From positions 36,182,001 through 36,246,000 of the forward strand of contig OX621247.1 in assembly GCA_951640165.1 (NCBI GenBank): a stretch of DNA of 64,000 nucleotides. The letters are read 5' to 3'. Positions 20,931 to 31,847 of this stretch are shown here, piece after piece. The translations under genes were made by a program, and so were the position numbers. Source of the DNA: Pseudoips prasinana. Lineage: Eukaryota; Arthropoda; Insecta; Lepidoptera; Nolidae. Within the stretch, counting starts at the first letter, position 1, and each line of letters starts with the position of its first letter. Below the pieces are notes generated by a model. That model ran no database searches and was not told the origin of the DNA. It worked only from the letters and a program-made list of their open reading frames with translations.

Positions 20931-23580
20931 TGCTAAGTTGCATCGCTCTGATATTTGGTTGTCGTTTAGAGGCATCGATCCTGTCTCTCCGTAGTAACAC
21001 GAAATATACCCGTGTGTCGTTTTTAAACAAACAACTCTCACTACTCACAGTATTGTTTTATTAAAATGCTAATAAATTCAGTAGAAAAAAAAGTGAAGTA
21101 GATTACGATATATTTACTTTATAGTCGATTGATATATCGAGGTCATAAGTGCATTATGGTACAAGGGTGATGGTGATTATTACCGCTGAGGCGCCATTGA
21201 TCTTAAGAGAGCCGAGGAATCATCAATACACACGTGTATCAATACGACGTTATTCAACACATTTTTGAAGAAAATAATTAATAAATAACTATAGGTACTT
21301 AATTTCAACAGTGAAAACGGGTTACGAATTTTTTTTTTGCAATAGCGGGATGTTTTCCTATGCGCGCGCATCTAACAATGGCGATCGGTCATAGATTAAA
21401 ATAATGAGTTTTTTTTTTTTTACTTTTCGTCCATAGCGTTTTAGTCACGTACAAAATGGGGAATCCAAGGTTGCTTTATTACAGAGAAAAAAAAGTAATA
21501 TTAGAGTGAAAGTTTTATTTATGAAAAGCGTGCAAGTTGAAATTAACTATTTAAATACGAAGTTTCATGAAATGAGCAAGCAATAGGTATACTTTAATTT
21601 ATTTGTACTATAGAATACGAAATTGTTTGTATCAAAACGTTTTTAAGAACAAAAATTTTATTGGTTGAGTAATAAAATTTAAAAAAATCTATAGCTTTTT
21701 TTTCTTACTTGCGTGTCATTATGTGTCTAATTGTGGTGAAATAGAAGAAAAAGAGCTATTTTATGAGAAAGTGTATTGAAAAGTGAGTTATTAATGCACG
21801 AATGTTATGTTGGTGCTACATTAACACGAGTGCATTAATTACTCACTTAAGCAAGGTGCGTAATCTAGCTATCTTTTCCTACCGTGATAAAATATACCTA
21901 AAAACATACTTTAAACACAGCAGTGAAATTTTGATTTTGACTTGAAAAACTTATCTTAGTATTTGTTTGGTTTATTTGTGAAAAATCATTATAATTATCA
22001 GAATCAGACAATAGATGCGGACTCAATTCTAATTATTTCCATGAAAAGTAGACGGACGTGGTGATATTCATCGGTGTAAATCAATTGATTCCGTTATGAT
22101 TTTACATTTATTTTGTACCGATTCCTTTATGCAACCTTCTGCAACCTGATTTCCATCCACCATGACGCTTGAGCGTAAACAAATTATTACCGGAATCAGC
22201 TAGCAGTATTGCTAACGTGTGGGCTATCGTATTTTGTAGCTGCTTCAGTTATACTAGCTATCTAAAAATACAATTTCCCAAATTTGCTTTCTATTCTAGT
22301 AATTTAAGAAAAACCGCTATGTGTAATATTAGTTGGAAGCAGCGCCATGCATTTCTGCACTACATTTAAAAGTTCGGCATTACACATTGGCAGTCTTTCT
22401 TTGTTACCGTGTTCATAAGTTTTATTAGCAGCATATGGTTATGTATTTCGATGTTGTCAATTGTGATATTCATTACTACAAAGCTTCTGCAAGCGCCGTT
22501 TATAACGACTGAAGATGAAAGCAAGTTGTAAAAAAGATTAAATGTTTACGTCACACACAAATGAACACACAATTTATAGGCATTCAATTATATTAATGGC
22601 CGGAATATATATTGTTTGGGGCAAGTATTTCATAGAAATACATCGCCGGGTAATTAGACTAACTTTAAACATGTCGCAAGTAGTTACTTAGCCGGCAATG
22701 TCATTCTATTAAACAGTTGCACTGAACAGTGTTTATACCGGTCATAATGTGCCTACGTCTAGATCATGTACTTAAAATTTGCCTTTGTTGTTAAATATTT
22801 TGTTGCTATGATGAAAATGTTTCTATAACCTGAGCTGTGAGTACTTTCGACTTTTTACTCATATATTATTCTTTTAAATCCACGCTGTGTTACGTGTTAA
22901 TGGTGCTTATTAACATAGAATAAATAGTACATAATGAAAATTATCTCATTTTCTGGATATCTCACTGAAATATGTTAAAACGCACTTTCAGACAGTGATT
23001 TTACGTCTTTCGTTTCCCTACTTAATAAAATTTTTATAAACTTTTAAATATTAATTTTCGTGACTTTTCCATTTTTTTCAAATTTATTATAAAACTTCCT
23101 GCTAAATATGAAATGTCAAAGATTTAGATTTCAACCTATTTTTATAATGAAACAGTATCCTTTTATTTAAAACTTAATGGCATACATTGTGCCTTTGTTT
23201 TAAATTTATATTCAAACAAAAATAAAAAAATAGTGCATTAATAAAATATCATGCTATAATGACATTTCATATAATATTTCTGCACTGTTTTGATCTTAAG
23301 GAGAAAATGTGTTCTTTGTGATCGGTTTTGTATAACATTACTACGTCATACGATATCTAATAATTTTATATTATAATGCAAATAACTTGGAAAACAAAGT
23401 ACACTATTCCGAAAATATGCAGTCTGATAAATGTTGCTTTAGCTTAACAATATAAAAAGTTTCAGCTGCAACTATGCAGCGGAAACTTTTTTTATAAATC
23501 TTGCATCATAAAAATGGACAGAATGCGGAAAGATGTATCTTGTATCAATATAGATGATGTATTACAACTGAGAGTCATCC
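20931..23580. other. Upstream region of copy D
   Basis: No gene. At 21180-21300 it holds the uninterrupted version (CACGTGTATCAATACGACG) of a site that carries a truncated LINE in later units. At 22440-22800 is the conserved upstream block, and at 23260-23300 the TTTCATATAATATTTCTGCACTGTTTTGATC string. A GCGCGCGCATCTAACAATGG segment occurs near 21362. Confidence 0.6.
21781..21848. repeat. 19-bp inverted repeat
   Basis: Arms AAGTGAGTTATTAATGCAC (21781-21799) and GTGCATTAATTACTCACTT (21830-21848) pair with one mismatch around 30 bases. It is repeated in the unit after copy G (near 62014), so it is part of the older unit; possibly a short MITE. Confidence 0.65.
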
Positions 23581-23587
23581 ACAACAA

Positions 23588-23712
23588 GTGGTTCGGCGAG
23601 TGGCCGGCCGGCGCGCACCCCTCGCGCCGAGGCGGGCGCAAGGACGCGCGTGCGCTTACTGCAACGCATCTCACTTGTATATAACGCGCCGCAGCTCTGC
23701 AGCAGTATCAGT
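23588..23712 (+). promoter_or_regulatory. Intact core promoter of copy D
   Basis: GC-rich block, TATATAA at 23678-23684, TCAGT at 23708-23712, spacing 32 to the A at 23710. Uninterrupted, as in copies B, F and G. Confidence 0.85.
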
Positions 23713-23738
23713 CACCTACCACTCACTACCCTACCAAC

Positions 23739-24728
23739 ATGAGAGCTTTTGTGAGTACTCCTATTCATACCAGTATTGTTATTGTGAAGTTTTAGTGCAA
23801 AAGTTCGGTCAAGTACATCGACCCGTTGCGTTACCTGCAAAAGTTTACAGAATTACAGCCACGGCGACCAGTCTCAATGGGGACTAGTCATCTGCGCAGG
23901 ACCTATTATAGTGCAGATGTGTGTGCGCAAACACAGCGGCACTTTCTATCCATCACTCTCATGAACCGATGGGCTAGCGACACGACCAGAAATAGGTTAG
24001 GTACGGGACTGACGGATTTACGTGCTCCCCGAGGCACGAGGGTTTAAGTCAGGACCTTATTGTCTGCGGTTGAACCAATAATAATATATTGGCGGGCTTA
24101 ACCTGGCCGTTTTATTGGCCGTAACCTGAATATTTATTGCATATATATTATTGGACAATAGTAACATAGCCAACTCTTTGGTTGCTGCTGGCTAAACCAA
24201 CGAATACCATGATTTAACGCACTTGTAAAATGTATTCAGAACAGATTTCTTATCATTTGGTTAGAACATTACAATAATATCATTTTTGTTTGCAAACAGA
24301 TTGTCCTCTGCGCCTTAGTGGCGACGGTCGCCGGTGCGCCCAGTGAAGCCGCCCGCGAGAAGCGCAGCGGCTGGAGCGGTGGCTGGAACAGCGGCCTCAG
24401 CAGCGGCCTCGGCGGCGGCTGGTCCGCGCCCGCCGCGCGAGTAGTCTCCACACAGAAGGTGGTGAACGTGCAGCGCGAGATCTCCGTGCCGCAAGTTATC
24501 AACGTCAGGAAAGTGGTCTCCGTCCCGCAAGTCGTCACCGTCAATAGATTAGTATCTACTGGCTACTCTGGTGGTGTCGGTGGCTACTCCGGTGGATACT
24601 CCGGTGGTATCTCCAGCGGTGGTTACTCAAGCGGCGGTCACGGTGGTGGTTACTCCAGCGGCGGTTACGGCGGTGGTTACTCCAGCGGTGGTCACGGCAG
24701 TGGTTACTCCAGCGGTGGATGGTGGTGA
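23739..24728 (+). CDS. Secreted Gly/Tyr-rich structural protein, copy D
   Basis: Exons 23739-23750 and 24300-24728 with a 549-base intron; 146 residues, identical in protein sequence to copy C. It carries the synonymous markers GTC (for GTG) in PQVVTV and GGT (for GGC) in GYSGGV, which recur only in copy F. With an intact promoter, splice signals and poly(A) signal, it is a good candidate for an expressed copy. Confidence 0.88.
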
Positions 24729-24814
24729 TCGCGCTGAACACTCCGGTCGATAGAATTACACACAGCTGTTGCATACAGTTGTGTGTAATTCAATCGTTAT
24801 ATGTTTGATTATTT

Positions 24815-24820
24815 AATAAA
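24815..24820 (+). terminator. Poly(A) signal of copy D
   Basis: AATAAA in ATTATTTAATAAAGG, 87 bases after the stop and preceded by the ACACAGCTGTTGCATACAGTTGTGT hairpin sequence. Confidence 0.8.
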
Positions 24821-25205
24821 GGTTTTATTTATATACAAAACACAGTTTTTTACAAATATTTTCCTTGATACAACACAAAATTACATTGATGTGATTGATT
24901 TATTTATCTCTTGCTCACTTCCGACTGATCAGCATGGGACGGCGGGACGGATCCAGTTGGCTCCGGACACTTGTCGAAGGTGGTAGTGCTACACATCGTA
25001 ATAAGATTTCTAAATTCTAGTGCAAACAAAAGTCGTCTTTAATATAGTGCATTTAGTGTTCCTTATCAGTTGCCCATTGGAGGAAAAGACCCGATACATA
25101 GAAACAGTTCGTCTCTTTTTCGCGTCGCTGATCTTGTCCGTGGCGGTGGGGAGTGCAACGGTATATTCTTGTCCTACTCGAATTACTTTTACCCTATCGA
25201 GAACC

Positions 25206-26132
25206 ATGGATGGAGACGACTGTGATAACAGTAGTCGGCGTAGACGCAATCAGCCGAAATTACCAATGGACCCAGGCCACGACGCGAAATCTCAAGCTAA
25301 ATGGAATGACAACCTCAGTGATCTTATCCGTCGTAGTGTGTCTGAGGCGGTAGGCACCGCTATATCGAGCGAGTTATCGAAGATACATTCTACGCTATCT
25401 GATATTAACCAAAACATTCTAACACTGAAGGAGGATAACATAAATATCAACAAAGCTTTGCGTGAGACCAACTGCAAAATAAACGAAATGGAGTCTCGAT
25501 TTTCTGACTTGGAGGACAGAATGATAGTTTCTGAGAAACACATTGATGGATTTTCAAAGCTACAGTCAGAGATTGATGCGACGTCGGTAATTATTTCTAG
25601 CTTACAGTATGAGAACGATGTTCGTGAACAATATGCTAGGATAAATAACGTTGAAATTACCGGTTTACCAGTTTTGAAGGATGAAAACTTGATTTCTATT
25701 ATACGCAACATATACACGGCAGTCAAGTTACAATTCGAGGAGAATAGCATCGATAGCATCCATCGTGTGCGTCGTTACATAGTTGGTGAAGGTGATGTGA
25801 AGGGCGACCGGGCGGCATCAAATACTCGTTCACCGGCAGTTATTGTGAAGTTTACCCGCCGCATTTACAAAGATCAGCTGTTGTCGGCTACCCGTTCGTT
25901 TAGAGGTCTCACTACAGCTACTATAGGGTTATTTGGCCCTGCCAGCGACGTGTACCTTAATGACCACTTAACGCCTGCCAATAAACTACTGCTTAAGCAA
26001 GCCCGAGTGTTAAAGAAAGAGAATAAACTTGCATTTCTGTGGATACGTGATTGTAAGATCTTGGCACGTAAAACAGCCAATTCAAAGGTCATGCTAATTA
26101 ACAATAAGTTTAACTTTAATAATATTAAGTGA
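25206..26132 (+). CDS. LINE ORF1, coiled-coil nucleic-acid-binding protein
   Basis: 308 residues from the ATG at 25206 (MDGDDCDNSSRRRRNQPK). The frame is open 62 codons further upstream, but this ATG starts a typical basic N-terminus. A long coiled coil covers roughly residues 50-140 (LKEDNININKALRETNCKIN, EMESRFSDLEDRM). The C-terminal part (VKFTRRIYKDQLL, YLNDHLTPANKLLLKQARVL, WIRDCKILARK) resembles the FP-type domain common in ORF1 of lepidopteran LINEs. It probably coats element RNA and acts as a chaperone. The stop is TGA at 26130-26132, after which the same frame stays open (see the spacer entry). Confidence 0.8.
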   Translation: MDGDDCDNSSRRRRNQPKLPMDPGHDAKSQAKWNDNLSDLIRRSVSEAVGTAISSELSKIHSTLSDINQNILTLKEDNININKALRETNCKINEMESRFSDLEDRMIVSEKHIDGFSKLQSEIDATSVIISSLQYENDVREQYARINNVEITGLPVLKDENLISIIRNIYTAVKLQFEENSIDSIHRVRRYIVGEGDVKGDRAASNTRSPAVIVKFTRRIYKDQLLSATRSFRGLTTATIGLFGPASDVYLNDHLTPANKLLLKQARVLKKENKLAFLWIRDCKILARKTANSKVMLINNKFNFNNIK

Positions 26133-26561
26133 CTTTTGTTAGTTATTTGGATATCCATCTATATGGTGAATTATTTGCTTCTTAATTGCCCTGTATTTAA
26201 GGTCTGTTGTTGCTATGATTACTCATTGGTACAGAAAATAATACATTTAATCACTACTGTGTTTAAAATAATTATAATATTTTGGTTTTCTGATATTTTA
26301 ATACAAATGAAGTACAAACTATTGTGTCACTATACAAAGTTCAAATTATTGAAATTAGTTCATGTAATTAATTTTGTAAAGTTCTACTCTGAATACACTA
26401 TTATAATTTTTAGGTTATATTTATATTTAAATAACATGGGGACAGCTCGCTTGCGTCTATTAGGTTTATTTTATTTTAATCTTGGTAGTTATGCCATTTT
26501 TACTCACTTTGTACATCTTATAAAAACAAACTATTTTTGTAAGTGTGATTTAATGTTATAA
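26133..26561 (+). other. Open spacer in frame with ORF1, ending in TAATG at ORF2
   Basis: After the ORF1 TGA the same frame continues without a stop for 142 codons to TAA at 26559-26561, which overlaps the ATG of ORF2 (26561-26563) as TAATG. The encoded stretch is hydrophobic (LLVIWISIYMVNYLLLN, FKIIIIFWFSDILI). The base composition is very AT-rich, where stops should be frequent. Whether it is translated is unknown. Confidence 0.5.
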
Positions 26562-29467
26562 TGTCTTTAAATACTTTAAATGGCTACTATCAAAATGTTA
26601 GGGGCCTGCGTACAAAATCTCATAATTTTTTTTTGGCGGTTTTACAATCAAATTTTGATTTTATCTGTATAACAGAAACTTGGTTAACATCAAATTTTTA
26701 TGACCGAGAATTTTTTGATGATAGGTATATTGTTTATCGTAACGACCGGTGTCCCTTGTCTCGCGGTGCGGTGGAAGTGCGTGGTGGCGGGGTAGCTGTG
26801 GCCGTGCGTCGCAAGCTGCAACCTATGCGCCGGGACTGGCCAACTCCACCGCCCTCCGCCGCCGAGTGCATTTGGATTGCCATACCACTATTACAACATA
26901 AGAGCAATTATGCTAAACATTTAAATATCTGCTGCATTTATATTCCGCATGGTTCTTTATACAAAGATGCCATAACGTATTTTTTTGATGTTTGTGGTCA
27001 TATTTTAGTGGAAAACCCTAATGATATTTTTTTATTAACTGGTGACTTTAATATTTCCGAGGCCCAATGGTCAATTGCTGACTGTGCGGACGTGCTCCTC
27101 AATGATAGTAGTTGTTATTTTACAAAATTGTTACGTGAATTTATGTCTTTTTCGAGTCTAAAACAATACAATTCAATAGTTAATATTAATGATCGAATTC
27201 TGGATTTGGTCCTTTGCAATGAAGATTGTGCTGTGCTTTCTAGTGATAGCCCACTAACACCAGAAGATCCACACCATAAGGCCCTTGAAATAGAACTAAA
27301 ATTATCCTTTTTGCCCACACTAAAACCGGCTCCCGTTTTTGTATATAGTTTCCGTGATGCAAATTATAATGAAATTAACTCAGAGTTATCTAAAACTGAT
27401 TGGCAAGATCTCTTCTCTAGTCTTTCGGTAGAACAATGCGTAGACAAATTTTACAATTTATTGAATAGTTTAATAGAAAAATTCGTACCGCGACGCCCTC
27501 AGCGCACATATAATTCTAAGCCTCCTTGGCATATTCGGCCACTTCGTAGGTTACTAAATGAAAAGCGAAAGTTTCATAAGCTGTGGAAAACATATGGAAA
27601 CCCTTTAGATTACGACAGTTTTAAATTTTTAAGAAAGAAAGCATTAAAATTTGAAAATGAATGTTATAATAATTACATAAATTTCTCTGAGACTAAAATT
27701 AAGACACACCCTAAATTTTTTTGGACTTATTTTAAATCTATATTCTCCAAGACTGGTCTGCCACAACTTATGAAGTATAAGGGAATATCTTCGACAGATG
27801 GTGACCAAATATGTAATTTATTCAACGAACACTTTCATTCGGTGTTCGAAATGTCTACCATGGTCTCCACTGACTTACAGAATCTACCACCGTGTAATGA
27901 TGCTATGTTTGACATAAACAATATTTTATTTTCCAATGAATTAGTATGCAAATATCTTAAATCAATAGACATTAATAAAGGGGCAGGACCTGATGATGTT
28001 CATCCTATTTTAATAAACAGATGTGCATCTGCATTGTCAATACCGCTTACTTTACTTTTTGTGAGATCGTTGAAAGAGGGCTGTGTACCTGTTATCTGGA
28101 AACGAGCGTTGATTACGCCGATTCCAAAAGGAGACAATTCTGAGGACATCGAGAAGTATCGTCCTATTTCCAAACTTTGCCAGTTTAGTAAAATTTTAGA
28201 GAAAATTGTCAGCGATCAACTGTTTAAAGCTGTTAGTCGGCATATAATACCGAACCAACATGGTTTTTTTAAGGGGCGTAGTGTAGATACAAATTTGTTA
28301 TCTTTTACTGAAATTATTCTTGATGCTCTTGACAGTAATGCACAAATTGATGCGGTGTATACAGATTTTTCCAAGGCGTTTGATAAAATTTGTCATAATA
28401 CCTTGCTCCTCAAGCTTTGGCGGCTTGGAACACATGGCGATCTCTTTCGTTGGATAAAGTCTTATGTTGAAAATCGTTCCCAAGCTGTGGTATCTTGTGG
28501 TTATATCTCTAATTATAAATTTATCAGCTGCGGCGTCCCGCAGGGATCTCATCTGGGACCACTTTTATTTATTCTATTTATAAATGACTTAAGTAAAAAT
28601 TTATCTAATTCAAATCAATTACTCTATGCTGACGACACAAAAATTTTCCGAATCGTCCGAAACCTAGAAGATTGTAACTTGTTGCAAGAGGATCTCAATG
28701 CATTTGAGATCTATTGTGATACTAGCAATTTATTTTTGAACCCAGATAAATGTTTTGTCATTAGTTTTAGCAGAAAGAGATCAATCCTTAACTACAATTA
28801 TAGACTTTGTAATAAAGAACTGACACGAGTATCAAAGATACGTGACCTAGGTGTTATATTGGACTCAAAACTTACTTTTATTCCGCATATCGATGCTATG
28901 TTAGCTAAGGCTTATAAACAGTTGGGTTTTATCTTACGGGTCAGCAAGCCTTTCCGAAAAATATTAACCTATAAAATTTTATATAATAGTTACGTACGGA
29001 GTCATTTAGATTTTGCTAGCTCTGTTTGGCGGCCATTTTACAATAATCATATTGACAGAATCGAGAGGGTTCAAAAGAAGTTTGTAAGGGCTCTTGACTA
29101 TCGTACTGGTAATAATTATTTCGATTATGAGACTTCTCTAGAAAGGTATAATATCTCACCTTTGAATAACCGCCGTGATTTAACTGACGCTATGTACCTC
29201 TATAAAATTTTAAATAATTTTGTTGATGCACCCGCATTATTACATGCAATTAACTTTAGAGTACCTCATAGACGTGAACGAGCTTGTCGTAGAAAACATT
29301 TATTCTTTATTCCCGTAAGTAGAACTTGTTATGCTCACAATAGTTTTATTAGAAGATCTTGTAGATTGTATAATGTAAAGTTGTCTAACGTTGATATTTG
29401 TAATGAAACCTTATGCGCATTCAAGAAAAATACTTTTAAGTGTATTTCCTGTATTGAACTGGAATGA
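26561..29467 (+). CDS. LINE ORF2: AP-endonuclease and reverse transcriptase
   Basis: 968 residues, no internal stop. The endonuclease domain covers about 1-235 (YYQNVRGLRTK, CITETWL, LLTGDFNISEAQW, LDLVLCNED, DPHHKALEIEL). The reverse transcriptase covers about 480-760, with WKRALITPIPKGD, the catalytic Asp in YTDFSKAFD (about 602), CGVPQGSHLGPLLF and YADD (about 689-692). The C-terminal region (YNSYVRSHLDFASSVWRPFY, IERVQKKFVRAL) is the usual thumb and connection. No RNase H. It would nick target DNA and prime reverse transcription at the insertion site. All catalytic motifs are present, so it may be functional. Confidence 0.92.
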   Translation: MSLNTLNGYYQNVRGLRTKSHNFFLAVLQSNFDFICITETWLTSNFYDREFFDDRYIVYRNDRCPLSRGAVEVRGGGVAVAVRRKLQPMRRDWPTPPPSAAECIWIAIPLLQHKSNYAKHLNICCIYIPHGSLYKDAITYFFDVCGHILVENPNDIFLLTGDFNISEAQWSIADCADVLLNDSSCYFTKLLREFMSFSSLKQYNSIVNINDRILDLVLCNEDCAVLSSDSPLTPEDPHHKALEIELKLSFLPTLKPAPVFVYSFRDANYNEINSELSKTDWQDLFSSLSVEQCVDKFYNLLNSLIEKFVPRRPQRTYNSKPPWHIRPLRRLLNEKRKFHKLWKTYGNPLDYDSFKFLRKKALKFENECYNNYINFSETKIKTHPKFFWTYFKSIFSKTGLPQLMKYKGISSTDGDQICNLFNEHFHSVFEMSTMVSTDLQNLPPCNDAMFDINNILFSNELVCKYLKSIDINKGAGPDDVHPILINRCASALSIPLTLLFVRSLKEGCVPVIWKRALITPIPKGDNSEDIEKYRPISKLCQFSKILEKIVSDQLFKAVSRHIIPNQHGFFKGRSVDTNLLSFTEIILDALDSNAQIDAVYTDFSKAFDKICHNTLLLKLWRLGTHGDLFRWIKSYVENRSQAVVSCGYISNYKFISCGVPQGSHLGPLLFILFINDLSKNLSNSNQLLYADDTKIFRIVRNLEDCNLLQEDLNAFEIYCDTSNLFLNPDKCFVISFSRKRSILNYNYRLCNKELTRVSKIRDLGVILDSKLTFIPHIDAMLAKAYKQLGFILRVSKPFRKILTYKILYNSYVRSHLDFASSVWRPFYNNHIDRIERVQKKFVRALDYRTGNNYFDYETSLERYNISPLNNRRDLTDAMYLYKILNNFVDAPALLHAINFRVPHRRERACRRKHLFFIPVSRTCYAHNSFIRRSCRLYNVKLSNVDICNETLCAFKKNTFKCISCIELE

Positions 29468-29690
29468 TATTGCTAGATCAGATTAATCTTTACAAGCAAA
29501 TAATCTCATGTAATTGTAAGTCTAAATGAACGACTGAAATTTTGCACTTGATTGTAGTTTATACTAATCGACCAAGTATTTTTTTTTCTTTATGGATATC
29601 ATTAAGGAAACTAAAGGTCTATAATTATAATATATTTATTCTGTAAGCATATATTTGTATGACTGTTTGTTTCTAAATAATAAATAAATA

Positions 29691-30295
29691 ATATATAAAA
29701 TACAAATAATGAGCCTATTTTAAAATTATTAAAACTCAATAATGATTGTGTAATATCATTACTTTGATACAATAGTATTATTGACAATAAAACATGTTTA
29801 TATAATATCTTTATAACGTGTAACTTGATATTTACTACGGACGGAACAATGGTCTTCCATCCTAATTACAATATTAATCGAGTAAAGCTCTTAGTGTTCT
29901 TGAAACAAGAACTTACTGACTATTGTAAAAAGCTATGCAACTTAGCACTTGTTACTAAAAACTGTTACTTACAATATTACACATCCAAGTCGGCAAACAA
30001 TTGTACGGCCCACCTGTTGGTGAGAGGTTGCCGTAGTCCGACACGTTCGCGACACACATGACACGTTGCCGACCCTTCCCCTCCCCAGTGGCCTCTGGCG
30101 ACCTTACTCACAACCAGGACCATAGTAACACACTAATGCTAATCCCTTCAGTGTATTGTGTAAAGAAAGGTATTCTGCATTGCACTTAAATATGTAAGTC
30201 TACCCTTTATCGCCACGCAAAGGTGTCATGTGGGGTAGCCGTGTTAGGTATATTCCAGCTTATTAACACCAACCCAACACGAGTCATCAATTTGC
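29691..30295. other. Conserved 3' segment of the repeat unit (D unit)
   Basis: Non-coding. Resumes the unit after the LINE with ATATATAAAATACAAATAAT and continues through GGAACAATGGTCTTCCATCC, GAGAGGTTGCCGTAGTCCG and GGCGACCTTACTCACAACCA. It is nearly identical to 53000-53600 after copy F. Confidence 0.6.
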
Positions 30296-30299
30296 GCTG

Positions 30300-31008
30300 G
30301 AAACACGTATGACATGTTTCGTGCAGTCATGCTGCCTTGCGAAACGAGTTGGGTTCGTCCGCCAAGTCGATTTCCTGTTCAAACTGTAATTTTCCCGGCT
30401 TTTTATAAGTGGACCTCCTGAGGGCGCTGTAGACATAATTCTCCCTAAAGTTCTACAAACGCATGTTTTTCATGAATCCGAATGTAACCCAGGTTGAAAT
30501 TAACGGGTTTTAAATATTTCAAACGAGTTTTCTTAGAGATTATTTTGGCCTTAAACAGTAAGAATTATCATTTACTCTACATTTATATATTATACATACA
30601 TCAACAGAATCTAAGGATATATTATATTTTATTAAATATCTAAAAATCTATGCAAAACTTTATGATATAGTAAATGGATGCTAGGCTATTTTATGGTCTT
30701 TAATATACCTAAAATAAAAAAAACATTTCATGCTTAATTTTATGTTTTAAATAAAAATGTGTTTTTTTCACCGTAGTTTGATAACTAAAATACTTAATTT
30801 ATTCTTATGAAAGTATTAGTTAAAAAGTATAATTGAAAAAAAAAATACTAAATCTAATTATTTATAACTAGTGTTGCTCTCTCTTATATTAATTACACAT
30901 CGACATCGAGTGTTCATACGCAATGTGTTGCTGCGGTATGTGCTCCCTTATTCTTTGCAAATGTTCGTAAAGTTGTTGCTCTGTTGCCGCGTTGTCTAGT
31001 TCGTTTTT
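30300..31008 (-). pseudogene. Decayed Tc1-type transposase (D unit)
   Basis: Short blocks of the Tc1 relic (TTTCGTGCAGTCATGCTGCC, GAGTTGGGTTCGTCCGCCAA, and near 30925 the C-terminal GTTGCTGCGGTATGTGCTCC). Frames are destroyed. The region is almost identical to 53620-54310. Confidence 0.65.
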
Positions 31009-31692
31009 AGGGTTCCGAAACTCAAAATTTTATTTTCATCGTACCCATACATATGGGGTGTCTTCAAAAATGATATTGAGGTATCTAATATCATTTTTTT
31101 CTTCCGAGCTGGTAAAATGAGTGCCCCCCCCCTCAGTTTCTTATTTTAGAAGTGAGTTTCTTATTTTAGAAGTTACAGCTTCTAAAATAAGAAACTCACT
31201 TCTAAAATAAGAAACTCGCTTCTAAAATAAGAAACTTCAAACTAATTTTCGTTGTTAGTTTGCATGGTAATGTACATCATATATTTTTTCTAGTTTTATC
31301 ATTCTCTTATTTTAGAAGTTACAGGGGGGGACACTCATTTTACCACTTTGGAAGTTTCTCTCGCGCAAACTATTCAGTATAGAAAAAAAATATATTAGAA
31401 ACCTTTATATCATTTTTAAAGACCTATACATAGAAACCCCACATGTATGGTTACGTTGAAAAAAAAATTTTTTAGTTTTTGTTCTATGTATGGGGACCCC
31501 CCAAAATTATTGTTATTTTTTATTTTTGTGTAAAAATCTTAATGCGGTTCACCGAATACATCTACTTACCAAGTTTCAACAGTACAGCTCTTATGGTTTC
31601 GGAAAAAAGTGGCTGTGACATACGGACGGACAAACAGACAGACAGGACGAATCTATAAGGATTCTGTTTTTTGCCAATTGGCTACGGACCCT
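31009..31692. mobile_element. GGGTTCCG-type non-autonomous DNA element
   Basis: Bounded by AGGGTTCCGAAAC and GGCTACGGACCCT. Inside are GGTAAAATGAGTG with a C run at the left, and a G run with CACTCATTTTACCA in the middle. The right part holds AAAAGTGGCTGTGACATACG and GACGGACAAACAGACAGACA. I recognise it as a very common lepidopteran repeat of about 0.7 kb. Copies sit at the same unit position in the E-F and F-G units. Confidence 0.7.
31135..31235. repeat. Long hairpin of CTTCTAAAATAAGAAACTCA repeats
   Basis: Two inverted units (GTTTCTTATTTTAGAAG) face three direct units of the 20-base repeat, giving about 40 bases of near-perfect palindrome centred near 31167. The F-G copy of the element has the three direct units but not the inverted arm. 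Confidence 0.75.
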
Positions 31693-31847
31693 AAAAAAGT
31701 AAGTAGATACTTTACAGTAGATTGATACATCGAGTTCAATAGTACATTATGTTACAAATGTGTAATGTTGGAGATTACCGCTGAGGCGCCATTGATCTTG
31801 AGAGTGCCGAGGACGGTAATCATCAAGACACACGTGTATTATAAAAC

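Larger units (their letters stand above)
24943..29690 (+). mobile_element. Apparently full-length LINE with intact ORF1 and ORF2
   Basis: About 4.75 kb. The left junction follows CATGGGACGG, and the right end is an (AATA)n tail running into ATATATAAAATAC. In copy F those flanks are joined by about 26 extra bases, so insertion removed target DNA instead of duplicating it. ORF1 and ORF2 are both open. The domain content (coiled-coil ORF1 with FP-like C-terminus; AP endonuclease plus RT without RNase H) suggests the CR1/Daphne-like part of the Jockey superfamily; that placement is an inference. Confidence 0.85.

Noticed and set aside
23826..24047. Open frame in the intron of copies D and F
   Set aside because: Lies between donor and acceptor, broken in C, E and G, no recognisable domain.
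31135..31235. CRISPR-like spaced repeats
   Set aside because: Adjacent 20-base AT-rich repeats without unique spacers, inside a transposable element of a eukaryote.
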